A DNA stretch of 64,000 nt from Candidatus Bathyarchaeota archaeon (GTDB lineage: Archaea; Thermoproteota; Bathyarchaeia; Bathyarchaeales; Bathycorpusculaceae), in contig CAIUPH010000026.1 in NCBI GenBank assembly GCA_903901015.1, positions 1 to 64,000 of the forward strand, read 5' to 3'. Both the position numbers and the translations under genes were made by a program. Below are positions 44,436 to 52,768 of the stretch, piece after piece. Position 1 is the first letter of the stretch, and each line of letters opens with the position of its first letter. The notes under the pieces are model-generated. The model saw only the letters and a program-made list of their open reading frames with translations, made no database searches and was not told where the DNA came from.

Positions 44436-45410
44436 ATGGGTGATTTACGCAAGGTTCAGCAAACGCCAACAGGTACGTTCTTTGTTTGTGTGCCAAAGGA
44501 GTGGGCGCAGAAAAATGCCTTAAAAAAAGGCAGTTTAGTCAACTTGGAAATGACCGCGGATGGTAAACTTTTTGTCGATTCCAAGTACGATGTTGAGCAG
44601 CAGCCAAGAGTTGCATGTTTGAACGTTGGTCCCTTTTTGGGACGCGAGATCGTCGGGCACTACCTTCTAGGCTACGATGAAATCCGAATTGAAGCAAAAA
44701 GCCGTATCGACTCAAACGTCAGAAACCTGGTTAAAGTAACCGCTGACTCATTGGCAGGGCTAATGATTGTGGAGGAAACCACTTCCATGATTGCACTGCA
44801 ATGTCTGATGCAGCAGCAACCCTTCACTTCTCCCGAAAAAATATTGCAGCGCAACAACGCCAGCGCCGCCCGAATGATACGCGACGCCGCCAACTCCTTC
44901 GTCAACGGCGACATTGACTTAGCCAAAAACGTAGTTGAACGGGATGTGGAGAACAACAAATTCTATTTCTTGCTTGTCAGGATTTTGCGTACGATTATTC
45001 AGAATCCAAGGTTAAGCGAAAAGACGGGAATCACGCCTATCGAGTGCCTGGACTACCGTTTAGCCGCAAGCCTCATCGAAGGAATAGGCGACGCCTGCGT
45101 CCAAGTAGCCTCAAGCACAATAGCGCTCAACGGAGTTAAGCTATCCGAGGAAATGCGTAAACTCCTCATAGACCTGCAATGCGTATGTTACGATGCTAAC
45201 GAGCAAGCGCTCAAAGCTTTCTTAACTAAAGACATCTCTTTGGCTGAGGCTGTGCGTAACCTGCGGGGTAAAATCGATGCAACCTGCTCCAAAGTTGAGG
45301 AAGCCGCAAAAGAGTCGTCGGTGGATTTGATGCCGCAGATTTTGGCAGCGGTGTCTTTTCTGAGGCAGATTTACGAGGGCAGCGTGGACATGGCTGACTT
45401 GGTCGTTTAA
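44436..45410 (+). CDS. AbrB-PhoU phosphate uptake regulator
   Basis: 324 residues from ATG 44436, chosen for GAGG eight bases upstream. An N-terminal SpoVT/AbrB-like DNA-binding domain (DLRKVQQTPTGTFFVCVPKEWAQ, then KKGSLVNLEM) is followed by PhoU-like helical bundles with repeated acidic and Leu-rich helices (about 110-320). Archaeal members of this family are thought to regulate phosphate transport genes; none is adjacent here. A repeat locus separates it from pyrE. Confidence 0.85.
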   Translation: MGDLRKVQQTPTGTFFVCVPKEWAQKNALKKGSLVNLEMTADGKLFVDSKYDVEQQPRVACLNVGPFLGREIVGHYLLGYDEIRIEAKSRIDSNVRNLVKVTADSLAGLMIVEETTSMIALQCLMQQQPFTSPEKILQRNNASAARMIRDAANSFVNGDIDLAKNVVERDVENNKFYFLLVRILRTIIQNPRLSEKTGITPIECLDYRLAASLIEGIGDACVQVASSTIALNGVKLSEEMRKLLIDLQCVCYDANEQALKAFLTKDISLAEAVRNLRGKIDATCSKVEEAAKESSVDLMPQILAAVSFLRQIYEGSVDMADLVV

Positions 45411-45746
45411 TTTCCACTCCTTTCAACATGCTAATGACAGGCGAAAATGCCAATACCTACCTGCCCTTAAGATTTGCCTACCCTCTTAGGTTTCTGCAAT
45501 GAGTTTCTAATCTCCAAATGGTTCGTGGCGCATAGACCCTTCTATAGGTCCTGTGCACTGGTTGGATATTAGGATCCAAATAGGCTTGTGTGTTTATCGA
45601 CCCCCTCTCTCGTTTCAACATAGAACCTCTAATAGGATCCAAATATGAACGCGCGTTCTAACTTTTTACCTCTCACTATTTACTGAGAGTTATTCTTTGG
45701 TAAAGGGTTAAATTTGCAAGCAGGTATTCAATTCAAGGTTACCTCT
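45411..45746. repeat. Intergenic region with repeat locus C (three inverted units)
   Basis: Within this 336-nt gap, 45477-45657 carries three units of the 62-63-nt family on the minus strand. Core starts in plus coordinates are TCCAAATG at 45513, TCCAAATA at 45575 and TCCAAATA at 45638, spaced 62 and 63 nt. The rest is AT-rich leader of pyrE with GGTTACC just before its ATG. No gene is seen. Confidence 0.85.
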
Positions 45747-46370
45747 ATGTCAATTACCGTCGATAAAGTCGCAAACGCCCTCTACCTTTCAGGCTGCTTA
45801 AAATTTGGTTCCTTTAAAATCAAGTCGGGCGTCACAAGCCCCTACTACATTGACCTCGCCCGCGTCCTCGCCGCGCCACAGCAACTATGCGTTATCGCTG
45901 AAGCCGCCGCACAAAAAATCAGGCAGATAAGTGCCGCCGACAGAATCGACAAGTTAGCCTCCATCGAACTCAAAGGCGCCTTAATCGTTCCAAGCATCGC
46001 CTGCAATCTGAACCTGCCCTGCGTAATCGTGCGTAAAGAAGACAAATCCTACGGCGTCACAGGCAGAATTGCAGGCGCCGACGTAGCTAAAGGTGACAAC
46101 ATACTCTTCTTTGATGACGTCATAAGCGAAGGATTATCCAAAGTCGAAGGCGTAAAACCGCTCCAAGAACTTGGCGCAAACGTCGTACACGTGCTAGTTG
46201 TGGTTAACCGTGAACAGGGTGGAAAAGAGAAACTGGAAAAACTCGGCTACAAAGTGTATGCTTTAGCTAAAATCTCTGAAATCGTCGATTCACTCTATAG
46301 GGAAAAACATATTTCAAAAGAGCAGAAGGAAAAAGTCTTAGATTACGTTAGTAGCTTTCCGAACCTTTAG
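45747..46370 (+). CDS. pyrE: Orotate phosphoribosyltransferase
   Basis: 207 residues from ATG 45747; the frame also has TTG 45714. The PRPP-binding acidic motif ILFFDDVISEGLSKVEGV lies near 122-139. SGVTSPYYIDLARVL near 31-45 and VIVRKEDKSYGVTG near 96-109 are substrate loops. It makes OMP from orotate and PRPP in pyrimidine synthesis. Its 3' end overlaps a small minus-strand frame. Confidence 0.92.
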   Translation: MSITVDKVANALYLSGCLKFGSFKIKSGVTSPYYIDLARVLAAPQQLCVIAEAAAQKIRQISAADRIDKLASIELKGALIVPSIACNLNLPCVIVRKEDKSYGVTGRIAGADVAKGDNILFFDDVISEGLSKVEGVKPLQELGANVVHVLVVVNREQGGKEKLEKLGYKVYALAKISEIVDSLYREKHISKEQKEKVLDYVSSFPNL

Positions 46371-46461
46371 TGTAATGCGCAACGATTTTTTCCACTATAC
46401 TCTGAGGATAACCCCTATTCAAGAGCTCTTTTTTTAGGTTCTCTGGCGTTTCGCTCTCCAC
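46348..46461 (-). CDS. Small conserved-looking protein, 37 residues
   Basis: GTG 46461 to TAA 46348. It begins VESETPENLKKELLNRGYPQ and continues SIVEKIVAHYTKGSESY, an amphipathic helical peptide with a balanced codon pattern. AAAGGGGGAC lies 8-17 nt before the GTG and a TATAAA follows. It overlaps the end of pyrE by 23 nt, convergently. Coding is suggested by composition and by the ribosome-binding stretch, not by a known family. Confidence 0.45.
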   Translation of the reverse strand: MESETPENLKKELLNRGYPQSIVEKIVAHYTKGSESY

Positions 46462-46606
46462 TTTATAGTCCCCCTTTCACAGCGACTTAACAAATATAAA
46501 AACTTAATTGCTAAGTCGTCATAACCCAGTTTAGCCTGTAAATCTGACCCGTATATTTATTTGGTTGCCACCCCACAAGATTACTCTGCCTCAAGGAGAA
46601 TTGAAA

Positions 46607-47614
46607 ATGCAGGACCAACAGCAAATAGTCCAAGCAATGCTTAAGCCAGACGCATACCCAAAAAACCCTGGCAAAATAGAGCTCATACAAACCCACATAT
46701 CCTTCGTGTTCCTAACCGAAAAATATGTTTACAAGGTGAAGAAAGCCGTGAACTTCGGGTTCCTAGACTTCTCCACACTCGAAAAAAGAAAGTTTTTCTG
46801 TCTAAAAGAACTGGAACTCAACAGGCGCTTGTGCCCAGAAATATACCTCGAAGTCGTCCCACTCACCAAATCGGGCAACATCAAGATAAACGGCGACGGC
46901 GAAACCGTTGAGTACGCACTGAAGATGAAGCGACTGCCCCAAGAAAGAATCATGACCACGCTGCTCAAAGAAGGCAAAGTGGATAAGAAAACAGTCGGCG
47001 AGATAGCCCAGATAGTTGCAGAATTCCATTCAATAGCGCAGACGAACGCGGAGATAAGCCAGTTTGGCTCCCTCAAGATAGTGAAGACTAATTGGGACGA
47101 AAACTTTGCTCAAACCACAAAATACATCGACCAAACCATTACGCAGCCAGAATTCCAGTTCATCCAAACCAAAATCAACGCTTTCATGGAGAAGAACAAG
47201 CCGCTTTTCGAAAGCCGCATGACTGATAAGCGCATCCGGGATTGCCACGGCGACCTCCATTCAGGAAACATCTTCATAACCGACAAAATCTGCATCTTCG
47301 ACGCCATTGAATTCAACGACCGATTCCGCTACTCCGACGTTGCTGCAGACGCTGCCTTCTTAGCCATGGACCTTGACTTCCAGAACCGAGTTGACCTCGC
47401 AGATTACTTCATAGACCGCTACCTTGCTTATTCAAAGGACCAGCAACTGACCCAGCTTCTTTCTTTCTACAAGTGCTACAGAGCGTACGTGCGCGGCAAA
47501 GTAATTAGCTTCAGACTCGACGACCCAAACATAAAACCCGAAGAAAAAGAATCAGCGACCACCGAAGCAAAAGCCTACTTCAAACTAGCAAACGAATACG
47601 CAAAAAAACTCTAA
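46607..47614 (+). CDS. Aminoglycoside phosphotransferase-like kinase
   Basis: 335 residues from ATG 46607, which follows AAGGAGAATTG. The kinase fold has VYKVKKAVNFGFLDFSTLEKRKFFCLKEL near 41-69. The catalytic loop is RDCHGDLHSGNIFI near 221-234 and the metal-binding DxD region is IFDAIEFNDRFRYSDVAADAAFLAMDL near 239-265. In many bacteria this domain is fused to an AAA_33-type P-loop domain in one protein; here a P-loop protein of that kind is separate at 48502. Substrate unknown. Confidence 0.8.
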   Translation: MQDQQQIVQAMLKPDAYPKNPGKIELIQTHISFVFLTEKYVYKVKKAVNFGFLDFSTLEKRKFFCLKELELNRRLCPEIYLEVVPLTKSGNIKINGDGETVEYALKMKRLPQERIMTTLLKEGKVDKKTVGEIAQIVAEFHSIAQTNAEISQFGSLKIVKTNWDENFAQTTKYIDQTITQPEFQFIQTKINAFMEKNKPLFESRMTDKRIRDCHGDLHSGNIFITDKICIFDAIEFNDRFRYSDVAADAAFLAMDLDFQNRVDLADYFIDRYLAYSKDQQLTQLLSFYKCYRAYVRGKVISFRLDDPNIKPEEKESATTEAKAYFKLANEYAKKL

Positions 47615-47622
47615 CCACTTCT

Positions 47623-48489
47623 TTACTTGAATTGGTCCGCTACCCAACTGGGAATCTCAACGGTGCCCATCAAGATTGGTTTTTGGTGGCAGTCACTTCC
47701 TCCAGTCATCATTAACCCTTGAGCTTTCGCGAATGCTACGTAATGGACTGTTGTTTCTGGTGTGCTTCTGGAGTGCCAGCATTCCACGCCGTCGATGTAG
47801 GGCAGCATTTTTTCTTTAACAATTTCCGTTTGTTCGGCGAGCACTTTGGTTAAGGCTGCCAGCGAGGTTCCGTGGGGGTCGTTGGGATGTGCTAAAACCA
47901 GTTTTCCGCCAGCGTCCCTGATGAGCTTCGAGGCTTCTTCAAGGTACAGTGGGAATTTTGGTACGTCGCATTTGACGAGGTACTTGTCGAAGGCTTCCTG
48001 ACGGGTTTTAACAATTCCCTTCTTGACCAGGTAGTCGGCGATGTGGGGTCTGCCGAGTGTGCCGTCGACGGATTCTTCAATCTGTCGTAAATCGTCCTTG
48101 GTTAATGCGGCGATGTTTTCTTTTTTGAATTCTGTGTTGAGGTTGTCGAGAATTTTTGCTGCCCGCTCCTCACGATACTTCGCCATTATCTCCAGCTTTC
48201 CCTTCAACGCCTCGTTGTGGGGGTCGAATTGGTAGCCAAGAAAATCCAGTGAAACCGCCTTGCCCTCATGGAACTTTGGATGCGAAAAAGTCACGTTCAA
48301 CTCCACACCCCTGATGTATCTGATGCCGGCTTTTTTGGCTTGTGCGGCGGCTTGGGTTTGGCAGCCGATGCAGTCATGGTCGCTGATTGCCAAAAAGTCG
48401 ATGTTCCGAGCTTTGGCTTCCTTCATGATTTCTGCAACGGTGAATTTTCCGTCGGAGCTGTTCGAGTGGATGTGTAAATCAAGTTTCAT
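47623..48489 (-). CDS. PHP-domain phosphoesterase
   Basis: 288 residues. Metal-binding motifs are LDLHIHSNSSDG near 3-14, ISDHDCIG near 35-42, GRPHIADYLV near 146-155, LVLAHPND near 197-204 and GGSDCHQ near 266-272. This is the PHP fold, like the 3',5'-nucleotide bisphosphatase/RNase AM group. It probably hydrolyses a phosphate ester; the substrate is not determined. It overlaps nothing but sits between the two halves of a kinase/P-loop pair. Confidence 0.85.
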   Translation of the reverse strand: MKLDLHIHSNSSDGKFTVAEIMKEAKARNIDFLAISDHDCIGCQTQAAAQAKKAGIRYIRGVELNVTFSHPKFHEGKAVSLDFLGYQFDPHNEALKGKLEIMAKYREERAAKILDNLNTEFKKENIAALTKDDLRQIEESVDGTLGRPHIADYLVKKGIVKTRQEAFDKYLVKCDVPKFPLYLEEASKLIRDAGGKLVLAHPNDPHGTSLAALTKVLAEQTEIVKEKMLPYIDGVECWHSRSTPETTVHYVAFAKAQGLMMTGGSDCHQKPILMGTVEIPSWVADQFK

Positions 48490-48501
48490 AACGGGTGCCC
48501 G

Positions 48502-49107
48502 TTATTTTTTCTCCATCCCGACTACGAACCACTGGTCGGTTTCGTCGCGGCAGGTGTCGACTGTTAAGTGGGTGACTTTGAGGGTTGGATATTTCTTTTT
48601 GAGGTCTTCTATGTCTACGGGTTCAAACTTGTTCTTGTTTGCGAGGTAGGCTTCTTCGGTTAGGGCGTTTGACTCGTATTTTTCTTTGGTTCGCTTCTTT
48701 ATCCTCGTAAGAGATACTTCTTGGGGACAACTGGTCTGCAGGATGACGAAGGTCATTTTGTTTTTTGCCGCGATTTCGGCTGCACGCCTGCGCAGGTCCT
48801 GCGTGACAAATGTGGCGTCCAGGATTAAGCCGCCCTTACCCTTCGCTGTCAGTTCGTCGGCGCGTTTGAACACTTCATCGTAAACCGAAAGTCGCTTGTT
48901 CATGTTTCCCGCAACCTTCGCGTCGAAAATATCTTCGTTCTTGAGCACCTCAAGCCTGATTAAGTCGCTGCGCAGAATCGGGTACCCCTTGATTTTGGAG
49001 ACTTCCTCAGCAGTTTCTGTCTTGTAACTTGCAGGCAATCCACATGTTATCAGCAGGGTTCTTGGCTCTAATTCTTTTTTGACAAACGAGGCGAAGGGTT
49101 CTTTCAT
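48502..49107 (-). CDS. AAA_33-type P-loop kinase-like protein
   Basis: 201 residues. The N-terminal LLITCGLPASYKTETAEEV is a P-loop in which the usual second Gly before Lys-Thr is Tyr. YPILRSDLIRLEVL near 42-55 and GGLILDATFVTQDLRRRAA near 93-111 fit the zeta-toxin/AAA_33 group of small-molecule kinases. In bacteria this domain is commonly fused to the aminoglycoside phosphotransferase-like domain at 46607. Twelve nt from the PHP gene on the same strand. Confidence 0.75.
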   Translation of the reverse strand: MKEPFASFVKKELEPRTLLITCGLPASYKTETAEEVSKIKGYPILRSDLIRLEVLKNEDIFDAKVAGNMNKRLSVYDEVFKRADELTAKGKGGLILDATFVTQDLRRRAAEIAAKNKMTFVILQTSCPQEVSLTRIKKRTKEKYESNALTEEAYLANKNKFEPVDIEDLKKKYPTLKVTHLTVDTCRDETDQWFVVGMEKK

Positions 49108-49256
49108 TTTGCATCCTCACAGATGTAGGTCTGGGTATTGAATAATTAAACTTTTTCCAGCTCAATAGAGCCCTCGCCATACCTTACACCTTAGTAAATG
49201 TAGGTAAATTCTAAATAAGGAGAACATATACAATCTCGTAAAAGAAGGAACCGTTC

Positions 49257-50513
49257 ATGGAAGAATTCCAAGTTAAAGATAAAAGTTTAGCACCCCAAGG
49301 ACACTTACAGATTGAATGGGCAGAAAAACACATGCCTGTTCTAAAAATCATTAAAACCCGTTTTGAAAAAGAAAAACCACTCAAAGGACAAACCATCGCT
49401 GCATGCCTTCACGTTACCAAAGAAACCGCAGTTCTCATCAAAGTACTCATCGCTGGAGGTGCCAACGTGGCACTCTGCGGATCTAACCCCTTATCCACAC
49501 AAGACGACGTCGCCGCAGCCTTAGCAGACAGTGGCGTACATGTTTTTGCGTGGAGAGGACAAAACACAGAGGACTACTACAAATGCATCGACAAAGTCCT
49601 CGATTTCAAACCAACCATAACCATGGATGACGGAGCAGACGTCGTCGGTATGCTTCACAGCAAACGCCAAAAACAAATTAAAGACATCAAAGGGGGAACT
49701 GAAGAAACCTCAACTGGCGTTGTCCGATTGAAAGCCATGGAGCAGGATGGTAGCCTCAAATACCCAATCGTAGCCGTCAACGACGCATACACAAAATATC
49801 TCTTTGACAACCGCTACGGAACAGGCCAAAGCACTATCGACGGCATCATGCGTGCAACCTCAGTATTGCTTGCCGGCAAAAACTTTGTCGTCGGCGGATA
49901 TGGTTGGTGCAGCAGAGGCATCGCTATGCGCGCAAAAGGCTTAGGCGCAAACGTCATCGTAACCGAGGTTCAGCCAACCCGCGCCTTGGAAGCAGTCATG
50001 GACGGCTACCGTGTCATGACAATGGCGGAAGCAGCACCCCTCGGCGACATATTCGCCACAGCCACAGGCGACATCAGTGTTATACGCAAAGAACACCTGC
50101 AAATAATGAAAGACGGTGCAATCATGTGCAACAGCGGCCACTTCAACGTCGAAATCAACATCCCAGACTTGGAATCGCTATCTAAATCTAAACGCACAAT
50201 GCGCCCCAACATGGAGGAATACAGCTTAAAAGACGGCAGAAAACTCTACTTGCTCGCAGAAGGCAGACTGGTCAACTTAGCCGCAGCCGAAGGTCACCCA
50301 TCAGAAGTCATGGACATGTCATTTGCAAACCAAGCATTGTGCTCTGAATACATTGCTAAAACAGCCAAACTCGAAACCAAAGTTTACACTGTTCCAAAAG
50401 ACATAGACGAGAAAGTCGCTGAGCTGAAACTGAAATCGATGAACGTAACAATCGATGAACTAACCGCTGAACAGAAAAAATACCTTTCAACTTGGGAAAT
50501 GGGCACTACCTAA
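49257..50513 (+). CDS. ahcY: Adenosylhomocysteinase
   Basis: 418 residues. It shows [21 protein letters not shown] near 40-60, [18 protein letters not shown] near 75-92, TMDDGADVV near 122-130, [18 protein letters not shown] near 183-200 and NAD-binding [21 protein letters not shown] near 210-230. The C-terminal [23 protein letters not shown] is typical. It removes S-adenosylhomocysteine made by methyltransferases, many of which are in this window. Complete with its own promoter. Confidence 0.97.
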   Translation: MEEFQVKDKSLAPQGHLQIEWAEKHMPVLKIIKTRFEKEKPLKGQTIAACLHVTKETAVLIKVLIAGGANVALCGSNPLSTQDDVAAALADSGVHVFAWRGQNTEDYYKCIDKVLDFKPTITMDDGADVVGMLHSKRQKQIKDIKGGTEETSTGVVRLKAMEQDGSLKYPIVAVNDAYTKYLFDNRYGTGQSTIDGIMRATSVLLAGKNFVVGGYGWCSRGIAMRAKGLGANVIVTEVQPTRALEAVMDGYRVMTMAEAAPLGDIFATATGDISVIRKEHLQIMKDGAIMCNSGHFNVEINIPDLESLSKSKRTMRPNMEEYSLKDGRKLYLLAEGRLVNLAAAEGHPSEVMDMSFANQALCSEYIAKTAKLETKVYTVPKDIDEKVAELKLKSMNVTIDELTAEQKKYLSTWEMGTT

Positions 50514-50591
50514 TCAATCGAGCGCTCGGAAAACATGACAAACTTTAAATTGACTAAGCGAATACATGGCTATAAAGTGGTGAATCACTAA

Positions 50592-50954
50592 ATGGTTAGC
50601 AAAGATCAAGGAATAGGTGGAGCAATACTAGTCGTTTGCGTAGCTGTTGCATTAGTTTACTTAGTTGCGCTATTTGGTTATCAACAATTAATCCAACCCT
50701 GGCTTAACATAGGTTCAACCGCCGATGTCCGATTCTGGCTCATTGCCGTACCGGTATTTGTAGCCTTCGTAGCTATCCTGTTCATAGGCGCATGGATCGG
50801 CTGGACAATGGCAACAACACCCCCGCCAAAACCAATAGAAGAAATCACAACAGAAATCGAAGACAAGAAAGAAGAACCCAAAGCCGAAGAACCGATGAAA
50901 ACAACCGAAGCAGCTCCAAACGAAGATAAGACAGTACCAAAGAAAAAGAAGTAA
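50592..50954 (+). CDS. Two-helix membrane protein with charged tail
   Basis: 120 residues. Helix 1 lies near residues 9-28 and helix 2 near 48-71. After TTPPPKPIEE the tail is rich in Glu and Lys (about 78-120) and ends KKKK. No family is recognised. The low-complexity tail is probably cytoplasmic. It is 78 nt after ahcY on the same strand. Confidence 0.6.
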   Translation: MVSKDQGIGGAILVVCVAVALVYLVALFGYQQLIQPWLNIGSTADVRFWLIAVPVFVAFVAILFIGAWIGWTMATTPPPKPIEEITTEIEDKKEEPKAEEPMKTTEAAPNEDKTVPKKKK

Positions 50955-51049
50955 TTACCTTCAATCTTTTCTTATAATTCTCCTTTTCAATTTTTTTAAT
51001 TATTTTTTACCCATCAAGAATTAGGCTTACCAAAAAAATTAACCGCTTA

Positions 51050-51423
51050 TTATTCACGCATCTTCTTTAGCATGCACTCAACAATGTCCTTGCAGACCAT
51101 GCATTCGTCGGGAATCTGCTCTTTCGAAGAACGCTCACTCAAGTAGCCCGGATGATGGCGGCAATCGGCTGATTTCTCGTCTTTCTTTTCTTGTTCCTTT
51201 TTGGTTTCATCTTGGGAACTTTTCGGCTGGGTTTTTTGAAGCTGCTGTTCGAAGACTTGCACTGCTTCGGTAGGTTGGTTTGCTTTTATTTTTGTGAGGC
51301 AGTAAGGACAGGCAAAATAGGGTTCGGGTGGGGTTTGCTGTAGGTTCAAAGTTTTAAGGGGGGCAGAAAAATTTTTTTTGCAAGACGGGTTTTGGCATGT
51401 TAACGCTTTTTTTGTTCCCCCAT
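51050..51423 (-). CDS. Small cysteine-rich protein, N-terminus frameshifted
   Basis: The open frame from a TTG at 51349 is 99 residues, with ACPYCLTKI near 13-21 and later CRHH and CMVCKDIVECML. Upstream sequence in the same frame continues LTCQNPSCKKNFSAPLKTLNL back to about 51406 and supplies a first Cys pair for a zinc finger. It has no start codon in that frame. An ATG at 51423 (MGEQKK) enters it if the seven-base A run (plus-strand T run 51407-51413) had eight. So the gene is probably longer at the N-terminus and broken by one base, or the run length is a sequencing error. Function unknown. Confidence 0.65.
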
Positions 51424-51509
51424 GTTCCAGTTTGCTGGGTTCTGCTTTTCAATAGGCGCCGCTGACTAATATGATATATGAATCTGAACTAAAGTTTCCA
51501 GATTTCAAA

Positions 51510-52724
51510 CTACTCTAAATTGCATGTTTGATTTGGAGATGCCAGTTTCTTTAAAGCGTCGGCGCCTTCAGCGTAGCCTGAAGCAATCAAAACGTCTCCC
51601 GCCACAATCTTTGAGTCACCACGAGGACGCACAGAGTTATCGCTTCTCTTAATCACTAAAACCCACATACCCGTCTCCTCATGCACCCGCGCTTCCTTCA
51701 AAGACTTGCCCACAAGCGGCGAATCAGCAGTGACACAAGCCTGCGCCACGGTTTCCTCCGCTTCTTTAATCGTCAACGTCAAAATTGGATGAGGCTCAAT
51801 TCCTCTCAGAACCACTTCAGCCATTTCTGCGGCGGCATCGGCAATCTTCTCAGTTGCCACACCTAACCTGATTAAACCCAGAAAGCCCGAGGCTTCTTCC
51901 TTCTTGAAATCACTGGTTAAAGCGAGCAACTCAAAATCTGTGTGCAGCTGGTCCATGCGTTCTTCGAGGCGCTCAACTTCCTCAGCTAACTCTTTACTGT
52001 TAAGCATAAGGGATGAGTAGGCTAAATCCATCATCAACTCCGAAGTGTCCTTGAGCTCTACGAACCTGGTTACTATTTCCTCGAATTTAGCGCGTTTTTC
52101 AGTGTCAAGCGCGGTAAGTTTGCCTTCCGCCAACCCCTTGAATTCCTCGATGCCAAACGGTGCTCCACGCATGATGAGGATGTCGCCTTGATAGACGGTT
52201 TCGGTTTCTTTGGGGTTGAGGGTCCAATCGTGGTTTCTGCGGATGGCAATTATGTCGACGCCCATACGTGCTGCCAAATTGAGTTCGCCGATGGTTTTCT
52301 TAACGATTTCCGAGTTAGGCTTCACCGTTACCTTCATGAGGCGTTCTTCGACTTTCTGGAAGATTTCCCCGATGATGGGGTGAATGCCTATGTTTCGGGT
52401 TACGATGGCAGCTATGTCGGCGGCGGCGTCCGAAATCTTATCCGTGGAACCCGCAACAATCGAGACCCCGATCAGCGCTTCTGCGTCTTTGGCATCTCTT
52501 GCCGCAACCATGATTTCCATGTCTAAAAGATAAGACAGTGAATCAACCCTGCTCTCCAATGCAAGAACATCTTCTGCCAAGTCTTTATCGTTGTAGAGGG
52601 CAGCTGAATAAGCTAAATCAATCATCAACTCTGATAGATTCTTCATCTCCAGCAAAAGTTCCCTGACTGGAATGGGTTTGTAAACTATTTTTTCAAATTT
52701 ATGCAAAGTTGACGCATGCTCCAC
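51510..52724 (-). CDS. Tandem PhoU-TrkA_C domain protein
   Basis: 404 residues arranged as two copies of one unit. Each has a PhoU-like helical part (LSELMIDLAYSA near 30; TSELMMDLAYSS near 230) followed by a TrkA_C/RCK_C-like beta part (GVDIIAIRRN near 155-164; GMWVLVIKRS near 355-364). The second copy begins near residue 215. RCK_C domains bind ligands that gate cation channels or transporters. The next gene downstream on the same strand is an MgtE-type transporter, so it is probably its regulator (inference). The 44-nt gap supports an operon. Confidence 0.82.
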   Translation of the reverse strand: MEHASTLHKFEKIVYKPIPVRELLLEMKNLSELMIDLAYSAALYNDKDLAEDVLALESRVDSLSYLLDMEIMVAARDAKDAEALIGVSIVAGSTDKISDAAADIAAIVTRNIGIHPIIGEIFQKVEERLMKVTVKPNSEIVKKTIGELNLAARMGVDIIAIRRNHDWTLNPKETETVYQGDILIMRGAPFGIEEFKGLAEGKLTALDTEKRAKFEEIVTRFVELKDTSELMMDLAYSSLMLNSKELAEEVERLEERMDQLHTDFELLALTSDFKKEEASGFLGLIRLGVATEKIADAAAEMAEVVLRGIEPHPILTLTIKEAEETVAQACVTADSPLVGKSLKEARVHEETGMWVLVIKRSDNSVRPRGDSKIVAGDVLIASGYAEGADALKKLASPNQTCNLE

Positions 52725-52768
52725 ATCTAAGATAGTTGGTTCTAGGATATTTTAATTGCGTTTTAATG

